A stretch of DNA of 45,501 nt from Oscillospiraceae bacterium (lineage in GTDB: Bacteria; Bacillota; Clostridia; Oscillospirales; Acutalibacteraceae). The stretch covers positions 1 to 45,501 of the forward strand of contig CACZGD010000003.1 in assembly GCA_902780565.1 (NCBI GenBank), written 5' to 3'. Shown one piece after another: positions 14,768 to 22,900 of the stretch; positions within the stretch are counted from its first letter, which is position 1; each line of letters opens with the position of its first letter. The position numbers were made by a program, and so were the translations under genes. Below the pieces are notes generated by a model that saw nothing but the letters and a program-made list of their open reading frames with translations, was not told where the DNA came from and made no database searches.

Positions 14768-16198
14768 ATGTCATACACCTTTTATCTCCTCACCGACCCG
14801 CACTATCTGGCGCACGAAAGCTGGGTAGAGGGGGATCCCGTCAACGGGCGGGAGCGCGGCGACCAGATCGCGCTGAAGGCCACGCCCGAGATCTTTGATT
14901 CCTTCACGGAGAAATTCCTGGCGGACGGCGACGCCGACACCCTGCTGATCACCGGCGACCTTGTGAACGCCGGCAGCGTGATCGACCACAAGAGCTTTCA
15001 GCAGCGGCTGGACGCGATCAAGGCGCAAGGCCGCCGCGTGTGGGTGACAACCGCCACGCACGACTATTCCTCCCAGGGCGGCCGGGACGAGAACATTTTC
15101 AACGCGGTGCGCTATACCGCGACCGGGACCGAGGACGTGGAGAGCGTCTACAAGACCGATCTGCTGCCCCTGTATTACGATTACGGTCCCGCGGACGCGG
15201 ATTCCGTGCATGAGGCCAGCGGCTCCTATTCCGCGAAGCTGTGCGAGGGGCTGCGCCTGATCATGATCAACGACAACGGCAACGGCCGCTCCCACTGCGG
15301 GCTGTTCGAGGACGGTATGCAGTGGCTGTCCGACGAGATCGACAAGGCGAACGCCGCCGGGGAGACCGTGCTGACCGCGGTCCACCACCCCGTGATCTCC
15401 CCGTGGCCGATCTACAGCCATCTGGTCGAATTCGAGATGTACGGCGGCTATAAAGAGCTTTCGCGCCTGCTGTGCGAAAAGGGCGTGCGCGTGATCTTCA
15501 CCGGCCACACCCACGTGCAGAACATTCAGAAATACACGGACGGGCAGGGCCGCTTTTTCTATGACGTCTCCACCACCGCCATGAGCACGCCCGAGGGCAA
15601 GATGCGCAAGATCGTGTTTGACCCCGAAACGAAAACGCTTCATGTGACGAGCATCGGCATTGAGACCATCAAGGGGCTTGACACGCACGGCAAGAGCGCG
15701 AAGGATTACATCTACTCGCTCAATTTCATCGGTCTGCTCGAAAACGCCCTGCCGGACCTGAAAACGGACTGGAACAAGTTCGTGGACGGCGTGCGCGGCC
15801 TGCTGCCGACCGACAAGCTGCAGGCGCACCCGAAGCTGTGGAAGACCGGGCTTTCCGCCGTAAACAATTTAAAAATGAGCCTGCCCGCCAAATTCGGCAA
15901 GCGCTATAACGGGCTGTCCCGCGCCGAGATCCGAGACCTCAGGCAGATGCCCCTGCTGCCCGAGGTGATCGCCGTGGTGCGCCGCGTGTTCGCGGGCAAC
16001 GGGCCCTTCCCGCCCGAAACCGTGCAATATAAGGTCTTCACGGGCGTAACGCAGCGCGTGGACCATATACAGGAAAGGCTGCACGTCAAAAAGCTCGCCG
16101 CGCTGCTGCCCGAAGGGCAGACCCTGACCGACGTGCTGCTGCCGTTTTTGTATAACAACCGCACCGGCGACGACGACGAGATCACCATCGACCTGTAA
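14768..16198 (+). CDS. Calcineurin-like metallophosphoesterase (cytoplasmic)
   Basis: Protein of 476 residues without signal peptide. The start is set by AAAAGGAGG nine bases before the ATG. Calcineurin-fold motifs appear in order: D10-x-H12 (TDPHYL), ITGDLVN, a THD motif, AVHHPV and FTGHTHVQN, all ligands of a two-metal centre that cleaves phosphoesters. The third motif, normally GNH[DE], reads TATHDY, so the usual metal-bridging Asn is replaced by Thr. The last 150 residues are helical and specific to this protein. Substrate unknown; relatives act on cyclic nucleotides, phospholipids or nucleotides. The following broken gene is only 36 bases downstream and may be in the same unit. Confidence 0.88.
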   Translation: MSYTFYLLTDPHYLAHESWVEGDPVNGRERGDQIALKATPEIFDSFTEKFLADGDADTLLITGDLVNAGSVIDHKSFQQRLDAIKAQGRRVWVTTATHDYSSQGGRDENIFNAVRYTATGTEDVESVYKTDLLPLYYDYGPADADSVHEASGSYSAKLCEGLRLIMINDNGNGRSHCGLFEDGMQWLSDEIDKANAAGETVLTAVHHPVISPWPIYSHLVEFEMYGGYKELSRLLCEKGVRVIFTGHTHVQNIQKYTDGQGRFFYDVSTTAMSTPEGKMRKIVFDPETKTLHVTSIGIETIKGLDTHGKSAKDYIYSLNFIGLLENALPDLKTDWNKFVDGVRGLLPTDKLQAHPKLWKTGLSAVNNLKMSLPAKFGKRYNGLSRAEIRDLRQMPLLPEVIAVVRRVFAGNGPFPPETVQYKVFTGVTQRVDHIQERLHVKKLAALLPEGQTLTDVLLPFLYNNRTGDDDEITIDL

Positions 16199-16234
16199 AG
16201 GTCCCGAACGCCGTATCCTTTTCCGGAGGTCTGA

Positions 16235-17204
16235 ATGATGAAGCGCACATCCGAACGTGTTTTTGCCATCCTGCTCGCGGGGCTGCTGTTCTGCCTGCTG
16301 GGATCCTCCTGCATTGCGAGCCCCGGCTGCGAGGCGCTTTGCAGTTCGCAGAACGGACAACACGCCGTGAGCCTGTTCCTGAGCAACTTTGCGGAGACGG
16401 GGCTGCCCGCCTATGACGAGACCACCGGCGCCGAGACCATGGCGGCGTGCATCTTCAAGCATATCGAGCTCAATTACACGCAGTTCGACGAGAGCGACGT
16501 GCTGGTCGGAACCGACGACAACGGGCAGAAATACCTGTACGTCTCCGGCAAAAAGCTCGGCGACCGCGCCGCGGACCTGTTCGACGTTGGTCTGAACCCG
16601 GACTTTGTGCCCGGCTACCGCGACGGACGCTTCTGCGTCACCGCCGACCACGCGGGCGACAAGATCACCCTGTTCGCCGCGCCGATTGACGCGATCAGCT
16701 ATTCCGGCGACCGGACCTATGAAGTCAGCTTCGGCGTGTTCCGCGCAAACGGCGGCGTGACGAGCGATATGTATACCTTAGACGAGCGATATGTATACCT
16801 TATATGATAAGACCGATCTCCCCGGCGCCACCCTGCTGTACACCGGCCGCGCGGTCTTCACCTATCGCGGAGACCCCGACGCGACGGAGTTTTCCACCGC
16901 CGACCTGCACCTGATGCGGTGGACCGTGGACGGCGCGCCCACGGCGAACAGCGGCGTGTTCGGGGACAACGTCCCCTATACCCCGGTCTTCCGGGAGACG
17001 CCGCAGCCGGAATTCCCCGGCGCGGAAGCCGTGCCGCCGACAAACGACGCTACGGACGGGGAACCCGGCCCCATCCTCATCAAGGACCCCAAGGAATCGG
17101 CAAGCGGCCTCGCCGCGTGGGTCTACGTGCTGATCTCCGTCGGCGCCCTGCTGATCGCGGCCGCGTGCGGCGTAACCGTATACTTCATTTACCGAAAAAA
17201 ATAA
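16235..17204 (+). pseudogene. Exported single-pass membrane protein gene broken by a 22-bp tandem duplication
   Basis: Two overlapping frames (16235-16807 and the frame ending 17204) belong to one gene. The exact 22-base repeat at 16759-16780/16781-16802 adds one base modulo three, so the first frame ends after DERYVYLI. With one copy removed, 315 residues read straight through (TSDMYTL joining YDKTDL). The restored protein has an N-terminal signal segment with a Cys-containing LLGSSC, an extracellular domain of about 250 residues with no recognised family, a proline-rich stretch and a C-terminal membrane helix ending IYRKK. GGAGG precedes two adjacent ATGs; the second (16238) is spaced better. 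It could be inactive, phase-variable by slippage, or an assembly error. Confidence 0.85.
16759..16802 (+). repeat. Perfect 22-bp tandem duplication
   Basis: A 22-base unit starting GACGAGCGATATG occurs twice head to tail with no mismatch; the flanking bases differ, so exactly two copies are present. 22 is not a multiple of three, hence the frameshift. The lack of divergence points to a recent event. Confidence 0.97.
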
Positions 17205-17349
17205 CAGGATCCGATCATTTTTCTCATAACCCGAAAAAAATCAAAAAATTTCTCCCTGCTAACCTAAAACTAACCTTCCGCACACTTATAGCTACATTTG
17301 ATCGTGTATGATAGAGGCATCATCATCGAACAGAAGGAGGGTTCAGGCC

Positions 17350-17574
17350 ATGACTGATAAGGAATTGCGCCGCCTGACGAGAACCGATCTGCTGGAGCTG
17401 CTCATCATCGAACGCAAGGAGATCGACCGTCTGCTGGAAGAACAGGACCGGATCACCAGAGATCTGGATACCGTGAGCGCAAAACTGGAAGCCATCAGCC
17501 GGGAATTGACCGATACGCAGAAGCTGCTTCGGAACAAGTTCCTGTTAAAGGACAGATCCGCTGACGAGATCTGA
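17350..17574 (+). CDS. Small coiled-coil protein at the head of the pilus locus
   Basis: Protein of 74 residues, start chosen at 17350 with GAAGGAGGG 9-10 bases upstream. It is nearly all helical and charged: KELRRLTRTDLLELLI, then heptad-like LEEQDRITRDLDTVSAKLEA. It has no cysteine, signal peptide or membrane helix. Similar short proteins opening with 'KELRRLsR.dLLE.L' occur next to signal peptidases and surface-protein genes in gut Firmicutes; automatic labels such as 'DNA repair protein' are unsupported. It lies 25 bases before the motif-repeat protein and so probably belongs to the same operon. An oligomerising adaptor role is a guess. Confidence 0.8.
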   Translation: MTDKELRRLTRTDLLELLIIERKEIDRLLEEQDRITRDLDTVSAKLEAISRELTDTQKLLRNKFLLKDRSADEI

Positions 17575-17599
17575 GTTTCAGGAAAGAGAAGGAACGATC

Positions 17600-19204
17600 A
17601 TGGATCCGAAATCATATACGGCTTGGGACGCAGACCGGACGACCTCCTCCGCTCCGACCAATGCGCCCACAGAAAAACGCTTGCCTTCGTTGGTGCAGCT
17701 CAGGGCCATGCTGGAAGCGCAGCTTCAGTCGAACGGAACCGAAGAGGAAGAACCCGCCCCGGCGCCGACGCCCGCGAAAACGGCCCCGCGCCCCGCGCAG
17801 TCCAACGCCCCCGACCTGCCCACGCTTGAACAGCTTCTCCGCCTGCAGCGGGAGGACGACGAGGAACCCGCGCCTGCGCCCCGCGCAGCAACCGTCAGCC
17901 CCGTCGCGCCCGCGCCGAGACCGGCGCAGCCGACCCGCACCGTCGCGGCAAGACCTGCCGCGCGCACACAGACGGCAGGCAGGGAGATCGTAAAGAAGAC
18001 GCCGAAAAAGAAGCCCGCAAAGGAATGGCGCGTATCCCTGAAGGAACAGGAAGCGCCCGCCGTCCGGCAGCGCGCGCCGCAGGAGCAGTACGAAGCCCCC
18101 GCCCCGCAGCGTCCGCCGCAATATCAGGCGCAAGCGCCCGCCGCTCAGCGGTGGACGCAGGATCAGGCGGAAGCCCCCGCGAAGGCAAAATGGCAGAGCG
18201 GCGCGGACCGTATCCCCTCCCTCAGCCAGTTGGAAGCGCTTTTGCGCAGCGAAGATCCTGTCGATCCGCGCAACGAAGCGCCGGAGGACGTCGCCTACCG
18301 TCCCGCGCAGCCCGCGAGAACGCCCGCCTACCGGACGGAGGAAGAACCTGATTATAACGCCTACCGTCCCGCGCAGCCCGCGAGAACGCCCGCCTACCGA
18401 ACGGAGGAAGAACCGGACTATAACGCCTACCGTCAGACGGAGGCGACGCGCCCCGCGCCCTATGACGGGCTTCGCCCGCGGGAGACCGTGAGCGCGATCC
18501 CCGCAGAGGACGACGACAGCCGCGATTCCGCCGGACTGCCGACGCTGGCGCAACTGAAAAACATGCTGGATATGCTGTCCCGGACGCACGAGGACGATGC
18601 GGACGAATGGGAAACCATTTCCGCCGACGCGAAAGCCTATCTGCGCGACCGGCGGCCGGTATACGATCCCGCGCCGCAGCGGGAACAGCAGCCGACCTAC
18701 GTCAACGCCCCGGCGCCCGCGCCGGAGGAAGCGGAACCGGAAAGGAACGCCGAGGGCGGTCGCCTGCCCTCCGCCTCGCAGCTCGAAGCCCTGCTGAAGG
18801 AAGAACGCACCTTCGGGAACACCGCGTTTCAGGAAAGCGTGCGGCAGGCGCGGCAGACGCCCCCGGTAACGCCGCAGCCGCAAAAGCCCGCCGAGCAGGC
18901 GAACCCCAACAAGGTTTGCTATATCCCCTACGAGACCTTCGCGGCAGCCTATCACCCCGCGCAGGAGCAGGCGGGAAGACCGGCCGGGCAGAACGTGTTT
19001 GACGAGATCCCGGAGCCGGAGCTGCTGAGCCCCGAGGAGCTGGGATTCACCGACGAAGAACCGGACGGAAAATCAAAACGCGGCGGAAAAAAAAGGTCCG
19101 CGGGCGCGAACGGGAGCGACGCGGCCCGCAGGAAAAAGGATCAGACGGCAACGCGCCAGGCGGCCCGTCTGTCGTGGATCAGCTCCCTACTGAAGAGCAG
19201 CTAA
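17600..19204 (+). CDS. Disordered protein with five [LIV]P[ST]xxQL motifs
   Basis: Protein of 534 residues, mostly Pro, Ala, Glu, Gln and Arg, with no membrane helix or signal peptide, so predicted cytoplasmic and disordered. Five copies of a short amphipathic motif are spaced along it: LPSLVQLRAML (28), LPTLEQLLRLQ (73), IPSLSQLEALL (205), LPTLAQLKNML (313) and LPSASQLEALL (389). Between motifs 3 and 4 there is an exact 22-residue duplication (AYRPAQPARTPAYRTEEEP plus DYN), 66 bp in the DNA (18293-18424). The C-terminus is basic (KSKRGGKKR, ARRKK). GAAGG precedes the start. The signal peptidase gene overlaps its end by 31 bases and its product opens with the same motif. I infer a multivalent scaffold; no characterised homologue is known to me. 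Confidence 0.8.
   Translation: MDPKSYTAWDADRTTSSAPTNAPTEKRLPSLVQLRAMLEAQLQSNGTEEEEPAPAPTPAKTAPRPAQSNAPDLPTLEQLLRLQREDDEEPAPAPRAATVSPVAPAPRPAQPTRTVAARPAARTQTAGREIVKKTPKKKPAKEWRVSLKEQEAPAVRQRAPQEQYEAPAPQRPPQYQAQAPAAQRWTQDQAEAPAKAKWQSGADRIPSLSQLEALLRSEDPVDPRNEAPEDVAYRPAQPARTPAYRTEEEPDYNAYRPAQPARTPAYRTEEEPDYNAYRQTEATRPAPYDGLRPRETVSAIPAEDDDSRDSAGLPTLAQLKNMLDMLSRTHEDDADEWETISADAKAYLRDRRPVYDPAPQREQQPTYVNAPAPAPEEAEPERNAEGGRLPSASQLEALLKEERTFGNTAFQESVRQARQTPPVTPQPQKPAEQANPNKVCYIPYETFAAAYHPAQEQAGRPAGQNVFDEIPEPELLSPEELGFTDEEPDGKSKRGGKKRSAGANGSDAARRKKDQTATRQAARLSWISSLLKSS
18293..18424 (+). repeat. 66-bp in-frame tandem repeat
   Basis: Two near-identical 66-base units (18293-18358 and 18359-18424), with the first ten bases of a third, encode two copies of a 22-residue Pro/Ala/Tyr/Glu segment in the disordered protein. 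Only a few, mostly silent, differences are present. Confidence 0.92.
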
Positions 19205-19815
19205 CCCGATCGAAAAAGCGCGGAAAGACCTCCGTTACCCCGGAGATCTCCGAGGTGCCCACCGACGTGCAGCTCGAACGCGAGCAGCGGCGCATCCGGT
19301 ACCGAAAGAACTTTTTCCGCGTCCTGCGCAATACGATCTATACCCTGATCACCGTGTCGGCGGCGGCCGTGCTGGTCGCGGTGCTGCTGCTGCCCGTGCT
19401 GCGCATATACGGCACCTCCATGACGCCGACGCTGGAAGAGAACGACATCGTGCTCTCCGTCAAGGGCAGCGACTTTACACAGGGCGACGTGATCGCCTTC
19501 TACTACAACAACAAGATCCTCGTCAAGCGCGTGATCGCGCAGGCGGGAGACTGGGTGGACGTCGCCGAAGACGGCACCGTTTCCGTCAACGGCGAGGTGC
19601 TGGACGAACCCTACGTCCAGAATAAAGCATTCGGAGAATGCGACATCGAGCTGCCCTATCAGGTCCCGGAGGACCGGGTCTTCGTGATGGGCGACCACCG
19701 GGACGTCAGCGTGGACTCCCGCAGCTCCACCATCGGCTGTATCGCCGAGGAACAGATCGTCGGGAAGATCGTGTTCCGTGTGTGGCCCTTTGCCGGGTTC
19801 GGCAAAGTTGAATAA
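19174..19815 (+). CDS. lepB: Type I signal peptidase (S26) of the pilus locus
   Basis: Membrane serine/lysine protease of 213 residues that removes signal peptides from exported proteins. After a cytoplasmic tail comes one membrane helix (about 52-74) and the S26 boxes: GTSMTPTLEENDIV with nucleophile Ser82, KILVKRV with general base Lys118, and FVMGDHRDVSVDSR. The tail carries two copies of the motif seen five times in the preceding protein (LPTEEQL at 4 and VPTDVQL near 30). The start is GTG at 19174, inside the end of the previous gene, with only a weak ribosome-binding site, so translation may be coupled. The frame stays open upstream to an A8 run at 19087. Small dedicated signal peptidases are common in Gram-positive pilus islands. 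A GC-rich hairpin follows. Confidence 0.9.
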   Translation: MDQLPTEEQLTRSKKRGKTSVTPEISEVPTDVQLEREQRRIRYRKNFFRVLRNTIYTLITVSAAAVLVAVLLLPVLRIYGTSMTPTLEENDIVLSVKGSDFTQGDVIAFYYNNKILVKRVIAQAGDWVDVAEDGTVSVNGEVLDEPYVQNKAFGECDIELPYQVPEDRVFVMGDHRDVSVDSRSSTIGCIAEEQIVGKIVFRVWPFAGFGKVE

Positions 19816-19820
19816 TCTGT

Positions 19821-19851
19821 CCGTCGGGGACCGTTCCCCGGTCCCCGACGG
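19821..19851 (+). terminator. GC-rich hairpin after the signal peptidase gene
   Basis: CCGTCGGGGA and TCCCCGACGG form a perfect 10-bp stem with an 11-base loop, starting six bases after the stop. No direct T run follows, so it may be a partial terminator or processing site separating the assembly genes from the pilin operon. Confidence 0.6.
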
Positions 19852-19876
19852 TCCCGACAAATCAGCAAGGTCCCTT

Positions 19877-19905
19877 TTGATTTTGATTATTATTACATTT
19901 ATATA
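19877..19905 (+). promoter_or_regulatory. Candidate promoter of the pilin operon
   Basis: TTGATT (19877-19882), a 17-base spacer, TATATA (19900-19905), in a strongly AT-rich stretch about 42 bases before the tip adhesin start. Its position after the hairpin supports separate transcription of the pilin genes. Confidence 0.55.
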
Positions 19906-19947
19906 TATCGCAAACGTACAGATCCACAGGAAGGGAGGGATGCGGCG

Positions 19948-22900
19948 ATGGAATGGTTTAAGCTCAGCTACACGAGATCCAGACGGCAGCGCGTGATCAG
20001 CGTGCTGGCCGCGATCATCATCTTCGTGACCACCTATGCGCTGATCCTTCCCGCCATCACCATAGACACCGACACCGCCGAACGGGAACCCGGCTTGGAG
20101 CTGCCCACGGAAAACGAAGCAGCGCCCGCCGACGACGGGACCCACCCCGCCGTGACGATGACCGATTCGCTCGGCGAGCTGCAGGTCGAAGTTGACGCAG
20201 CCGCCGGCGTGTTCCCGGAGGATACGTCTTTGGTGCTGCGGGAAGCAAAAACCGAAACCCTGATCCCCATGCTTGAAAGCACCCTCGGCGCGCGCGTTGC
20301 CGCCGCCGAAACCGTGGAGATCGCCTTCGCGGATGAAAACGGCGACGACGTTCCCCCGGAAAACGCTTATTCCGTCCGACTGACCGGCGATATGATGGCG
20401 GATCCGGCGAACCTGTTTTTGGTTGAGATCAAAGACGGCAGCGCCGCAGTCGTGGAAAACTCCGAATTCACCTACAGGCAGGTCGCCTTTGAGGCAGACT
20501 CCGGCGCGACCTACGCCTTGGTGGAGACCAAGGAGCTCCAAATGGAATACCTGTCCGCAAGCGGCAATCTCTACGGCGTTACCGTCACCTATGACGTCGC
20601 CGCCGGGATCCCCGAGGACGCTTCTCTCATCCTGAAGGAAATTGAAAAAGACAGCAGCGACTACGAGGACGCAAAACAGCTCCTGCTGGATTCCAACGTT
20701 CTTGCCGGCGACGACATTCCTCCGAACGTGAGCGGTCCCGGGAACACCGCGACGCTCTCGCTTATGTCGGAAGACGACGATGAAACAGACGCTTCTCCCG
20801 CTATAGAGGGTCTGGACGTCCTGGATATTTCCATTGTGGACGCTGACGGCAACGAGATCGAACCGACCGCCCCCGTGCTGGTCGAGATCGTAATGAATTC
20901 GCTGCCCGAGGATATCAGCGAAAACGATTTCTTCACCTCGGCGACGGTCACCCATATCAGGGAGACCGAAAACGGCCCCGAACCCGAAATCGTGGCAGGC
21001 AACAACTCCGGTCAGCCCGGCGCGATCGCGGTGGAAAACGGGGAAGCCGTGGCAACGTTCAAGACCGACAGCTTCTCGACCTACACCATCACGTGGGGCC
21101 GTACCGGCGGTTACCGCGGAACGGTGCATTACGGTTATTATGATGATAGAGGCAACTGGGCCGAACTGAATCAGAGCCAGTTCTCCAACGGTGTGCCGAG
21201 AATTTCCAACTCCAGCACGCCCAACTACCTGATCTACGACGTGGAAGGTTATGAATTCGATCACGCCTTCCTCAACAGCGATACGTCGTCGAATCAGATC
21301 CAGCCGTACCTTTCGTACGGCAGCAACACTTACCGCTACTGGAAAGCAGGCACCGCTCTTGACGGTTCCTACTCCGGCTCATTATCCAGCGGCAACAATA
21401 TCTACATGGTATATAAGCCGATCACCGAGCCGGTTCCCAGCGGCAAACCCAAGATCTACGAGACCAGCGAATCGCCGCGCGAACCGCAGATCCAGAAGGA
21501 ATCCGAAAATCTTCACGACGGCACGCGCATGCTTTCGCTTTCCATCACCGGCCACGAAGCGCCGCTGGAGTTTGAGCGGCTGGTAGACGTCATTGTGATC
21601 TTCGACGTCTCCGGCAGTATGAGCACCGAAATCGAAGGCAGTACAAACAGTCGTCTGGAGGCCGGCAAGGACGCGCTCCAGTTCCTTGCGGATACGCTGC
21701 TCTCAGAAGAACGCGTCAACCGCGAGGGCGAAAAGCTGAACCGCATGGCGCTGATCACGTTCTCCAATTCCGCGCAGATCGTTCAGGAGTTCACCGACGA
21801 TCCCGATGTTTATAACGAATCGGTGGAAGGCCTGACGCAGGGCGGCGGCACCAACTGGGAGCTGCCCCTGCACATGGCCAACCGCATGACCGTCGATCCG
21901 GACCGAAAGACCGTCGTCATCTTCGTTTCCGACGGCAACCCGACCTGGCGTATGACGCGCTATAACGTTTCGGACGCGCAGCTGCGCAATCAGAGCGATA
22001 TACATACCAGCAGCAACAACGGTTACTACCGTCTTTACAACGTGTTCGGCAGGGGCGACAGCGATAACCAAGGCAGAAACTACGACGCCGCGCTGGCCGA
22101 AGCGCAGAACATCGTCGGGGTGCAGCACAAGGAGTTATATACCATCGCAATCGGCCCGGACGTGGACAAGATGGCGAGGTTGACGGAGGACTCCGGCTCC
22201 GGTTCGAACAACGCCTTCACCGTGCAGACCGAGAGCGAACTGACCGACGCCATCAACCGGATCGAGCAAAGCATCAACGGCAGCTACGGCTGGGGCAACG
22301 TTCAGATGAACGACGGCATCACAGGTCTTACCAACCTTCTGGCAAAAACACCGCTCACGGGTGTGGATGAAGCCAACTTCACCTATACGAGAATCGACAA
22401 GAACGGTGTGGAAAGTGCCTGGGATCCGGTCGCGGCCGGAGCCAATCCCGCCAGTTATAACCACGAGGACCATGCGGTCGAATGGTACATGGGCGACAAT
22501 TTCCAGCTGGAGGACGGCGTCACCTACAAGGTGAGCTTCCGGGTCTGGCCTGACCAGGATGCGACAGATATCGTCACCGATCTGAACAACGGAACGCTCA
22601 ATTACGACGATCTTACCCCCGAAGTCCAGGCGCAGATCCAGAATTCCGGCGGCGTCTATACCGTCAAGACAAACGAAGACGGCGCGCACGTCACCTATTG
22701 TCCGAGTTATTCCCTGAACGGACAGGTCACGATCACCGGCGAGCCCGAAACGCTTTACTTCCAGCCCGTTGAGCCTCTGGTGGTCCAGACCATGCCGATG
22801 ACCGTGGAAAAGATCTTCCGGGACTCCTTCGGCGATGAGACCGGCGACGGCATCGGCGCCGACCGACCCGAGGAAGTCCACCTGACCCTGGAACGGCGGC

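Noticed and set aside
16235-17204. Programmed frameshift in the broken membrane protein gene
   Set aside because: The exact 22-bp duplication explains the break fully; no slippery heptamer is at the junction.
17281-17312. Promoter before the coiled-coil gene (TATGAT at 17307)
   Set aside because: The -10 is good but no acceptable -35 lies 16-18 bases upstream, so it was not listed as a feature.
21580-22300. vWA domain as part of a chelatase or MoxR system
   Set aside because: The protein has a signal-anchor, SpaA-like stalk and LPHTG sorting signal; no AAA+ ATPase is adjacent.
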